A stretch of 12,536 nt of DNA from Baffinella frigidus (Eukaryota > Cryptophyceae > Cryptomonadales > Baffinellaceae): the NCBI GenBank assembly GCA_026770585.1, contig MU647089.1, forward strand, positions 201,818 to 214,353, read 5' to 3'. The number at the start of each line of letters is the position of its first letter. Position 1 is the first letter of the stretch. The translations under genes and the position numbers were made by a program. A model generated the notes under the pieces. The model was given only the letters and a program-made list of their open reading frames with translations, was not told the DNA's origin and did not search any database. Of this stretch, positions 1 to 8,200 are shown piece by piece.

Positions 1-1
1 T

Positions 2-38
<37 letters not shown>
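2..38. repeat. Poly-G homopolymer, 37 bases
   Basis: An uninterrupted run of 37 G at the very edge of the window. It may be a real homopolymer or an artefact of sequencing or contig-end assembly; the sequence alone cannot decide. Confidence 0.95.
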
Positions 39-39
<1 letters not shown>

Positions 40-451
40 CAATTGAGGTGCGGGGAGTGGGAAGCAGCCATGCGGTGCACCGTGGGCTGAAAAAAAATGG
101 GAAAAAATATTTTTGGAAAATAATTGTTAAGCAAAAAGACTTGAAATTGTAAGGGGCCCTTACAATTTCAAGTCTTTTTCCAGATCGTTTTCGGCCATCC
201 AAAAATTCGGGCATAAGGGAAAATGTAAGGATCTCAGGCCATTTAATTTTTGTGAGGTGGCCCTTTTTCAGATCAGCCCGCTCAAAAAACTGGCTTTAAG
301 ACATGGTCCAACAGATGTCATTTGATTATGAAGGGACAATTTGCCAATTACTGGAGGACGCAGTTCGTAGCGGCGTGCTCCAATCCGGGTTGGACGTGGG
401 TTTCCAACAAATCTTATTTTCTGGGCGTAGATTCACCTGGATACTGATCAT
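39..451. other. Gene-free stretch with one long palindrome
   Basis: AT-richer than the rest of the window. I see no open frame with coding character or splice context. The only clear structure is the palindrome at 133-179. The short open frame at 303-584 on + runs through a MITE-like element and does not look like a protein. Confidence 0.5.
133..179. repeat. Near-perfect palindrome, 23-bp arms, 1-nt centre
   Basis: Bases 133-155 pair with 157-179 without mismatch around a single G at 156. The left arm starts AAAAAGACTTGAAATTG. Pairing stops at 132/180. It could be the closed core of a fold-back transposon or a cruciform. It is not followed by a gene, so a terminator role has no support. Confidence 0.9.
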
Positions 452-581
452 GCCACTTAGCAGCCACCGGGGGCTTCACGGGTACCGTCCATCCAAACTA
501 TTTATACTGCGTTGGATTCTAACCGCAGTTCCCTCGGATATCCGGGGGAAAAGGAACTTGGCCGCTTCTAACAGAGCTCTA
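452..581. mobile_element. MITE-like element, diverged copy X
   Basis: The block from CCACTTAGCAGCCACCGG onward aligns with 4637-4745 over about 95 bp: the shared parts are AGCAGCCACCGG, GTCCATC-AAAC-ATT and ATCCGGGGG. The right end, GGCCGCTTCTAAC, is a diverged inverted form of the left end. No autonomous relative and no clear target duplication are visible here. Confidence 0.5.
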
Positions 582-608
582 TGAGCGGGTAGAAGTTAAT
601 AGTTTCCG

Positions 609-785
609 ACGCCTTCGTCTAGCAATAATGGCTCCAAGCCCCGTACAAATTTTGTACGGGACAAGACCATGGACATGACCATGAAGTGGTTTAAATGTCT
701 ATTAAGGGTATTTTAGGGTCGTGTCCCAATGTCTGGTACAAAATTTGTACCAGGGCTTGGAGCCATTATTGCTAGACGAAGGCGT
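609..785. mobile_element. Fold-back element with 32-bp perfect inverted ends
   Basis: Bases 609-640 are the exact reverse complement of 754-785; the arm starts ACGCCTTCGTCTAGC. Inside each arm sits a second, local palindrome of 21 bp (640-660 and 733-753). The two local palindromes differ at two positions per arm, and each difference is compensated on the partner side, so both keep ten perfect pairs. TA dinucleotides at 620-621 and 773-774 could mark an inner Tc1/mariner-type end, but the sequence outside them is also inverted, so the true boundary is unclear. Confidence 0.8.
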
Positions 786-1730
786 TGTGAACTATGAAAG
801 TACAGCAGGGGAATCTGCTCACAGGAGGCGGCGCGGGGAGCCGCTGGGAGCAGAAGGACACGAGAATGGACAGGCAAATTTCGGATGAGCTCCGACCCCG
901 AATTCCTCCTTCTCGTGAAGAGGGAATTGGAGCCGTTAGCTGCATTCTTTGTAATAATCACGTCCCCATCTTTCCTTCCCCTTGACTTATGTAAGTCAAT
1001 ATTCCTCAAGAGGGCGTCCTGAAGTTGTTGTATCTTAAGTGGCCAGAGGAGGCTCGCGCCTCTTCTGGCGCCTCTTGAGGCTCGTAACCTATCCAGCTCA
1101 GGCTGGTCTCGCACCCTCGCTCACGAGGATAAAGAGTAATATTGTCAGGCTAGAGACGGCTTCTCAGAAGGTCGTCGGCGGGAAGATCAGGATCGAGGAG
1201 GGCTCCTTTCGAGGACGAGTCGAGAGGATCGCGCCTGCCGATTTTTCCTGAAAGCGGAGGACAGAGTTGAATTGTTCTTTTGAGGAGTGTAACTTAAATC
1301 AGCTTCTTTAGACGAGAAGGAGGTGGATAGGTAAGTAGGGGTCATGACTTGAGGTAGGGGCGTCACCTGGAAGGGAAGGATAGATAGGCGCACGGGTTAG
1401 TGGCAGGTTTCTTTTAGGTGAGCTCAGGCTTCTCAAAGGCAGGATTCCTTTGAGCTTCTTTTTAAAAGGGTCTCGTTCTTTCGTGCCGCAGTCAGGGCAT
1501 TTAGGTTCAAATGGCGCGTTGGCCCGTCTACGGATTCTGCTCGGATCGGTCAGTAGCAGGAGGGTTCCCAGCTTGGGGAAGGTTTTGTTCCGACGATCCG
1601 TAGTTAGGGTTGGTCAAGCCAGGAGTGCCTATTCTTCCATGTCCAGGTCTCGGTAGGGGAATCACGAGAAGAGAAAGTGCTGGAGCGGTAGTGTGGCTGA
1701 CGAGACAAAAACTAGTAGTCTTATCACTAC

Positions 1731-1790
1731 CAGTTTTTAGTTAAAAACTGAAACTGGCTGGGGTGTGGGTACCAGTTTTTTAGCCAGTTT
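1731..1790. repeat. Cluster of nested hairpins
   Basis: CAGTTTTTA (1731-1739) pairs with TAAAAACTG (1742-1750) around GT. AAACTGGCT (1751-1759) pairs with AGCCAGTTT (1782-1790). An imperfect outer arm, AAAAACTAGTAG, lies just upstream near 1708. Together they look like the core of a small fold-back element; no boundary repeat is visible. Confidence 0.7.
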
Positions 1791-1866
1791 TTTGGATTTT
1801 GTTTTTGGAGCGGTAACACCTGGTTAGTCGAGCGTCTGCGGTGCAGGAGTGAGCATAACCTGAGGA

Positions 1867-1907
1867 ACGGCCTAACTGGTCAAACCACTGGCAGTCGCAA
1901 GGCTGCA
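1867..1907 (+). repeat. 41-bp dispersed repeat, copy 1
   Basis: Identical over 41 bases to the reverse complement of 9846-9886. It starts ACGGCCTAACTGGTC and ends CGCAAGGCTGCA. Similarity stops abruptly on both sides. The unit contains CTAAC followed 17-18 bases later by CAG, so it could resemble an intron 3' end, but no frame supports that. Confidence 0.9.
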
Positions 1908-2729
1908 TGCGGGAGCGGGGAGTCTTCTCCTTTTCCGAGTCACCTTTTGGAAGGGGGAAGAGGGAAAGCCCAGTTAGCGCTTGTGGGGTTTTAGGTAGGT
2001 TCCTGTGGGAGCTGCCTAACTCGGTGAGAGGGAAGACCCCTTATCTTGTCATGTGCCTATTTGCAGAAGGTGATTCCACGAAGGGGCATTAGCGTGGAGG
2101 TAGGAATTCTTCTCCCAACACTGTGCTTGGTTGGGCATCGAAGGAGACAAGGAGGGGAGGAGGCATCGATGCCCAGAGAGGTCACAGCCTGCCTCCTAAT
2201 GCCTCATGTTTGTGGGAGGATGCTGTACTTCTTTTGGTTTGATCTTAAGGTAATCGTTCAAGATAGAAAGTTCGAGTTCTGGTCTTTCAGTAGGTTGAGG
2301 CAAAAGGAGCCGAGAGTTGGGAGGGCGCGGTCCTGCTGGGCCCTCAGGTTCGGAGAGGACGATCCTTCTGCCGCTGTGCTTGCCGTCCTGCGCCTGGAAT
2401 ACGGAAGGGGCAGGAAGGCGGAAGAGTGATGGTTTTGAGTGTAAGGGTTAGAGACCCATTTTCAGGAGAGGCGAGCCTGTTCTGTACTCAGATAGGGGTG
2501 CGTGATTTCGGGGGAAATAGGGTCCGAGGGTCTGACACGTTTCCGAGGAGCGGATGTTATTCCAGTCTTCGGGTTACACGCGGGCCTAGCTCAGGTTAAC
2601 GTTGCCGAGAGTGGCTCCTCTCGCTGCTCTCCTGCTCAGGGTAGACAGCGGGATTGTTTTGGAGCTACTCTTTCTATCTTTTGGGCGCGTTTTAGGTGGA
2701 GGTGAGGACGGAGTGTCCTCTCCTCCTGC

Positions 2730-2942
2730 CCTCGCCGAGGTTGGTGTCGACGAGCTGGCTCCCTCGACCCTCGCTGAGGTGCGAGGTTGATGAGAGGAGG
2801 CGGCGAGTTAGGCGGTGATGAAGAACTGCCGCGCATGGACTCCTCCAGCCCTCGCTGAGGTGCTAGAGTGGTGAGCGAGAGAGCGGAGCTGACGACGAAT
2901 GCGAGTGCGAGGGCTCCTCCAGCCCTCGGAGGAACATTCAGC
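2730..2942. repeat. Irregular repeat of a CCTCGCTGAGG hairpin motif
   Basis: The motif CCTCGCYGAGG occurs at 2730-2740, 2769-2779 and 2850-2860, and a shortened CCTCGGAGG at 2934-2942. The last two are both preceded by CTCCTCCAGC. Each motif is itself a small inverted repeat. Spacing is irregular, so this is a degenerate repeat and not a tandem array. Confidence 0.6.
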
Positions 2943-3113
2943 ACCCTCCCAACTCTCACACGCAATGCTCCCCATCATCCAGCCGCTTCTCCACACGACC
3001 AGACTCACACCGCCCCCCTCCCGCGCGGCAAAGCAGCACCAGCGCCGACTCTGCCCGCGTCCCATGAGTGGCGATCAAGACTCTGACCGCGTGTCCCTGT
3101 TGGTGGCGAGCAG

Positions 3114-3187
3114 CACTTGATGAAGCGGATTTCTCGGGGGCCCGTGCGCGGCATCTCGCTTAAGCTCCAGGAGAAGGAGCGCGAGCG
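3114..3187 (+). pseudogene. RPS17: Exon encoding the core of ribosomal protein eS17 (fragment)
   Basis: The 24 complete codons read [12 protein letters not shown] then [12 protein letters not shown], with the split codon giving Arg. This matches the most conserved block of small-subunit protein eS17, whose family form is [15 protein letters not shown] followed by a KLQEEERER-type stretch. eS17 is an essential component of the cytosolic 40S head. The exon starts after GGCGAGCAG, with a CTGAC branch-like site upstream, and ends at CG|GTACGC. Neither the N-terminal half of eS17 (normally about 60 residues before HLMKR) nor its C-terminal segment beginning with a VPE-type motif is found nearby in frame. 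I call it a captured fragment or an exon of a rearranged copy. The family identity is firm; function is doubtful. Confidence 0.8.
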
Positions 3188-4010
3188 GTACGCCTCCAAC
3201 CCCACACCCTTCTTTCCCCCTTCTCGCTCGTTCTTGCCCCCCTTCTTTTTCCTTCTCCCCCCCTCCCTCCTTCGCTCCGATTCTGCTCAACCCTGAACCC
3301 TAAACCCTGACATTAAACCTAAACCCCAACCCCTCAGCCCTCAACCCTCAACGCCAAACGCTAAACGCGTAACGAAAACTCCGATCACTCAACACTAAAC
3401 TCTAAACCCTAGGTGTACACGTGCGCGATTCTGCTCAGCGCAATCGGACGAGAGTCGATCGAGAGCTTTCATAGGACCAGCACGGCCGGCATGTATCCCT
3501 TCCCCACGGAGGCCAGGTTTCAGCAGGACCTAGAGAGGTCTCATGTGCTGACAGAACGGTGAGGGGCCTTGCTCACGAGTAAACCCTGCCCTTACAAGCT
3601 TCGTGCACTTTCTCACCCTCTGAAACACGAAACGCGTCAGGCCTAGAGGCGCTCCATTCCCCGAGGCTTCCACTCAGGAGGTTACGATGCCCACTCAGCA
3701 CCGCCAATCCGGGGCAACGTGACCAATTTCCAATTCAAATGGAAGAAAAGGATCCAATTCCGGTTCAAACGTGGTCCCTGTAGCCTTCTGAGTGGTCCAC
3801 TGCACCCACACACGAGCGTCCTGCGTCGACAGGCTCGCCTCGGGACGACTCTCGCCAGACGAATGCCAGGGTTCTCCGGTACTAACAAGTTCAGTGTCCC
3901 TGCCAGGGAGAGCTCGTGAAAGCCTTAGCAATCTTGCACTCTCAGAGACGCCGCGGTAAACCCTTCACCCTTCACCCTACACCCTGAACCCTGAACCCTC
4001 ACCCTAAACC

Positions 4011-4042
<32 letters not shown>

Positions 4043-4093
4043 ACCATGAACCCTAAACCCTAATCACCACCCAGCGTTGCCACGCCACTCTGA
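3114..4093 (+). CDS. Spliced gene model: eS17-like exon joined to unknown exons (5' incomplete)
   Basis: Proposed exons are 3114-3187, 3439-3558, 3678-3718, 3907-3955 and 4075-4093, with stop TGA at 4091-4093; all junction phases agree. Exon 1 is eS17 (next entry). Exon 2 is open for 40 codons ([20 protein letters not shown] in its middle) between CTCAG and GTGAGG. Exon 3 is weak. Exon 4 follows a textbook branch site TACTAAC (3880-3886) and TGCCAG, and ends at GTAAACCC. The last exon adds only VATPL and the stop. After the eS17 part the product does not resemble the usual eS17 C-terminus, so this is either a chimeric gene, two genes whose remains abut, or a pseudogene. Introns 1 and 4 carry telomere-like tracts with the C-rich strand in sense. 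The upstream exons that eS17 would need are not in the window. The full model is an inference. Confidence 0.45.
3188..3438 (+). other. Putative intron 1 with polypyrimidine and telomere-like tracts
   Basis: GTACGC...CTCAG. Bases 3200-3276 are strongly pyrimidine-rich. CGATTCTGCTCA at 3278-3289 is repeated exactly at 3426-3437, right at the 3' splice site. The DNA between the two copies begins with CCCTGAACCCTAAACCC. Confidence 0.45.
3290..3412 (+). repeat. Degenerate telomere-like tract, C-rich strand on +
   Basis: Heptad-like units CCCTAAA, CCCTGAA, CCCTCAA, with later units drifting to CGCTAAA and CACTAAA. Imperfect throughout, so not a functional telomere end. It lies in putative intron 1 and is enclosed by the 12-bp direct repeat. 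Confidence 0.85.
3956..4074 (+). repeat. Putative intron made wholly of telomere-like repeats (+ sense)
   Basis: Runs GTAAACCCTTCACCC to AATCACCACCCAG, 119 bp. Nearly every base belongs to a CCCTAAA-type unit; CCCTCAA is locally repeated in tandem five to six times. The donor GTAAAC is built from the repeat. The flanking exons keep phase: CG before, C after, giving Arg. Confidence 0.6.
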
Positions 4094-4385
4094 AACAAAC
4101 TGAATGAAGCAGAATTGTGTTTCAGGCAACTGGCAACCACACATCTCTAGAATTGGCGCATGTGTGAGTGATAAAAATGGTACATTCTTGTGATGAAATG
4201 AACCTTGTATTAACATGAATGAATACATGGATCACTGGCCGCTTCTAGGCTCGCCTCATTTCTACTCCGTGCACTGTCACATGTCAATAAAGACAATAAC
4301 CGCCAACACGGCCGCCATGTATGCACCCCCACCGAGGCTTTGTCTGAACTAGGACACGGAGAGAGGCCGGCACTCAAGCGAGGGA
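4094..4385. other. Convergent intergenic gap with decayed exon copy
   Basis: Lies between the stop codons of the + and - gene models, so it should hold both 3' untranslated regions. It contains AATAAA at 4286-4291 on +, whose use as a poly(A) signal is uncertain in algae. It also contains the decayed exon copy at 4298-4379. Nothing else is visible. Confidence 0.5.
4298..4379 (+). pseudogene. Decayed duplicate of exon 3439-3558
   Basis: Aligns base by base with about 3474-3550: ACACGGCCGCCATGTATGC here against GCACGGCCGGCATGTATCC there, then CGAGGC, TTT, GGAC and GAGAGG in the same order. Small shifts and an in-frame TAG (AACTAGGAC) break the reading frame. A tandem or segmental duplication followed by decay fits. 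Confidence 0.6.
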
Positions 4386-5188
4386 CTAGGCCAGACACGC
4401 AAACGTCGTCAGTTCCCCTTCCGACACGTAGATGGCATACTGCCCGTAGAGGGGCCCCGCGTCAAGCGAGGTTCCGACGTCGCTCCCCTGCCGATGAGAA
4501 CCGTCAGGTCCTTGAGGTGTTAAATGCTTCAAAACATAGGCAGAAATCTCGCCCTTGCGTGGAAAGGATCCGCAGACCAGTCTTAGTCTGGTAATGGCGC
4601 GGGGTTGGCAAAACGGTAAATCCTCTCGAACCACAAAGCAGCCACCGGTGCCTTCTTGAATCGGTCCATCTAAACGATTCGCGTATAAATCGCAAATTCT
4701 TTCGCCAGGAGCGTGACCAACCTCCCCCGGAAATCCGGGGGGGAAGGGCACTGGTGGCTGCTAAGTGGTGAATTCAGGAATCGGATACCTGCTGGGTGCA
4801 GGTGCCCCCGTGGCAGTCTGCCTGCAAGATCGACCTGGTGTATGGTTTATGGTTTATGGTTTATGGTTTATGGTTTATGGTTTATGGTTTATGGTTTAGT
4901 GTTCAGTGTTTCGGGTTTAGGGCTTAGTGTTTAGTGTTTAGGCTTTAGGGTTCAGGGTTCAGGGTTTAGGGCTTAGTGTTTAGTGTTTAGTGTTTAGGGT
5001 TCAGGGTTTAGGGTTTAGGGTTTAGGGTTTAGGGTTTAGGGTTTAGGGTTTAGGGTTTACGCGTCGTGCGCGTAGCCACTCCCCGATCCGTCCCCGCTCA
5101 GGGCGAAGTCGTTGCCAAACCCTTGGGTTAGGGTTTGGGGGTTAGGGTTTGGGGGTTAGGGTTTAGGGTTTAGGGTTTAGGGTTTGCG

Positions 5189-5219
<31 letters not shown>

Positions 5220-8200
5220 ACGGGTTTAAGGTTTGGGGTGTAGGGCGTAGGGTGTAGGGTGCAGGGTGCAGGGTGCAGGGTTAGGGTTTGGGGGTGAGGG
5301 TTTGGGGTTTGGGGTTTAGGGTTTGGGGTTTAGGGTTTAGGGTTTAAGGTTTAGGGTTGAGGGTGTATGGTTTAGGGTTGAGGGTGTATGGTTTGGGGTT
5401 TTGGGTTTAGGGTTTAGGGTTTTAAGGTTTAGGGTTGAGGGTTTCAGGTTTAGGGTTTGTGGTTTAGGGTTTAGGCTTGGGTTTACCGTGGGTGTCATCG
5501 TCGTTGCAAGTTTCGCACGAGAGGTAGGCTTCCGACATGACAATCCGCGCACCTGCCAGAGGGAGCTTTGACCACTCGAGAATGCTAGAGGGGCCTATTT
5601 ATATGTGGGGTTGTAGATATTCGTACCAGGATAAGGTATTCCAACTTCGTGACTGGCCAATATATGGCTAGTAACGTGACCAATCAACGAAAGTTACTAT
5701 ACAAATGCCCACTTTTTAAAGCACCCTGGTTTTAAATAGGCCCATCTAGCTTTCTCGTGTGGCATGTCAAAATCTTTTGCGCTTAGCCCGGTGGGCTTCC
5801 GGCTCGTTCCCAAGGACCATTTTTACGGTCCAGACGGGAGCGGATCTCATAGGGAAACACTTGTAATTTATAAACTGGATTTCAATCAAAATCACCACAC
5901 GTTTGCTTTTGAATATCAAATGTAAAGAACGTTATGTGTAATTTTCATTGAATCCAGTTTGTAAATTATAAGTGTGTGCGCATGAGATCGGAGCAACGCT
6001 TCTTGGTTGTCCGGGCTCGCAGAGAACTTCCACGGAAAGAACTCGGGGCTCGACTGGGTTGGGAATCCGTGAATCCTAAAGGTCCTAAACCAGGTGTCGC
6101 GCTGAGCGCAGGAACGACTGGGCACGCACATTCAGTGCCGCTACCGAGCGAGGACGGGACACAATTTAAAAACTTTAACCTGAATCCTGAAGGAAATGCA
6201 CTTTTAAAATGAAAAGCCAGGACCGGAATCCCGGTCCTGACTGTCTTATATGTGCCGAGTTGGCTCGACAGCGGGGCGGGGTTTGCATCGGTCGGCCACG
6301 AAAACAATCAAACGACACACGTTGGCGCTTCAGGACCAGCACCGTCAACTTTCGCCATTCGCGCGAATGGCGAAAGTTGACGGTAAAAGGTGCCTGCGCT
6401 CACCGTTGTTGTAGTACTTCCAGTTGAACATGAGGTCCCCCCCCACGCCGAAGATTGGGTCCACTGCCAGCCCATTCAAGTCTGCCTCAACCTGCCAGGG
6501 TTTAGGGTTTGGGGTTTAGGGTTTAGGTTTTAGGTTTTAGGGTTTAGGGGTTGGGGTTAGGGGATGGGGGTTAGGGGGTTAGGGGGTTAGGGGTTAGGAT
6601 TTAGGCTTCATGGGTTAGGGGTTAGAGGTGTTTCCTGGGTGAAATCTTCCCAGAAGCAACTTTACTCGTAGATGGACTCACAAATACCTCGGGGTGATTG
6701 TGCCCACCGGCGGTAGCTAGCGGTGGCGGTAGCGGTGGTGGTAGCGGTGGAAACCCTACACCCCAAATCCTAAAACTCAAGCCATACCTCGGAGTAAATG
6801 TGCCCGCCGGCTGTGACGTTGGAACGGAGGGTGCTTGCGTCGGAGAGATCGAAGCGTTGCGCCATGGACGTGTCCTGCTTAAAGCGCCAGACCTGGTTTA
6901 GGGTTTAGGGTTGAGGGTTTGGAGTTTAGCGTTGAGGGGTTAGGGGTTACGGTTTAGGGGTTGGGGGTGACGGTTTAGGGTGTAGGTGTTAGGGTTTAGA
7001 GTTTAGGGTCCAGGGTTTGGGGTCCAGGGTCCAGGGTCCAGGGTTTAGGGTTTATGGGTTAGGGGTTGGGGGTTTCGGGTTGGTAGAAAGACCCCAGCAC
7101 GTCAGGAAGGGTCTACCAGTATGCAAGAATCCGGGGGAAGGCAACCTTTCCCCTACTAAAACAAATGGGTTTCGCCAACAGCCAGTGTTCGACGGGGCTT
7201 CTCCCTTTCTCAACCCCAGGAAACATTTTACAGTGTTGCAGTTGGCCTTTTGGATTTTCTGCTCTAAATGTTTTGTATTGCTCGCGCAGTGGTAGAGCCA
7301 TTCCGGTAGGATCTGTCGCGTTTTCGACTTCGAGATTTCAAGATTTCAGACTTCAAAAAGGTTTTAAAGGGCGTAAAACGTTTTAAAACACACCGTTTCA
7401 AATCTCATGGTACAAATGAAGTCTCGAAGTCCCGAAGTCTCGAAATCGAAAACGCGACAAGTCCTACCGGAATGGCTCTAGTTCGGCAGAGCTGGACCTT
7501 GACAGCCTCGCACACCCCGTTCTGGTGACGCATAATCGCGATACTCTTGGTCTGAAGCGCCCACACAGCGGCGTCTACGAAGTCTGCAGTCAGGTCGTTC
7601 ACCCCGGCAGTCCCCACGTTGCCGGTGCCGGTCTGGCGGGTTTCGGGTTTCGGGTTTAGAGCTGAGGGTCTTGTGGATTCATGTACAAGTCTGGCTGCCA
7701 CAGTGCAGGGGGGGATGTTTGAGAGAGGCGGTCACTGTCCGGGGCGATCAGAGTTAATCTAAGAGAGTGCATTACTTAAAGCCTTTTTGTCAACAAAAAT
7801 GAATACACACTTGGACCATACGAGTAATAGTAATAGTAAAGCATTTGTGTTTTACATTTCGTTGACAGGAAAGGCTTTAATTAATACATTAAGATGGCCA
7901 TATTTTGTATGGAAAGCATGGAACGTCGCTTTAGGGTTGGGGGTTTAGGGTTGGGGGTTCAGGGTTGAGGGTTTAGGGGGCCAAGCCACGCCATTGCGTC
8001 CCCTGGTGGTCTGAGGGTTTAGGGTTCAAGGTTTAGGGTCTAGGGTTTAGGGTTGGGGGTTCTTGCTGGCACAGCAACCACCGTGGATATGAGTGTCGGT
8101 AGACCTTTCTCTCTCTCTCTTTCTCTGGAGGAGGGTTGAGGCCCGAGGAGGCGATTGACAACATCGGAAGAACCACACGGCCTGTCCAAAACCGGTTGCT

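Larger units (their letters stand above)
786..2700. other. Gene-free G-rich stretch
   Basis: No recognisable protein, RNA gene or retroelement domain. Short open frames exist on both strands, but they overlap one another and show neither coding character nor a splice context I can defend. Structures inside are the hairpin cluster at 1731-1790 and the 41-bp repeat at 1867-1907. Decayed non-coding repeat DNA is my best reading. Confidence 0.5.
5553..6403 (-). other. Putative long intron with palindromes, no telomere tract
   Basis: Donor GTGAGCGC at 6403, acceptor CCCTCTGGCAG at 5553. It holds the fold-back element 5843-5989, a 9-bp-stem hairpin at 6218-6239, and the 44-bp palindrome at 6341-6384. 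Open frames inside do not look like protein. Confidence 0.5.

Noticed and set aside
713-1114. 133-codon open frame on -
   Set aside because: Low-complexity Arg/Ser composition, overlaps the fold-back element, no domain or splice support.
2046-2429. 127-codon open frame on +
   Set aside because: No recognisable motif and no supporting context; likely chance in GC-rich DNA.
1000-2800. Solo LTR of the same chromovirus, suggested by the shared 41-mer
   Set aside because: Beyond the 41 bases I found no further similarity to the sequence downstream of the integrase ORF.
4488-4751. Upper part of the 121-codon open frame on -
   Set aside because: It crosses MITE Y; only the part from 4487 down continues the exon chain in phase.
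4835-5060. CRISPR-like or satellite array
   Set aside because: The 7-bp units have no spacers; they are telomere-type heptads.
4835-5486. True chromosome end or telomere
   Set aside because: Units are degenerate, interrupted by exon-like unique DNA, and both orientations occur in the window; these are interstitial.
5966-6307. 113-codon open frame on -
   Set aside because: Runs through part of the fold-back element and a hairpin; no coding character.
7281-7345. tRNA-like GCGCAGTGGTAGAGC (A box) on +
   Set aside because: Half of it belongs to the MITE end, there is no proper B box, and no acceptor stem forms.
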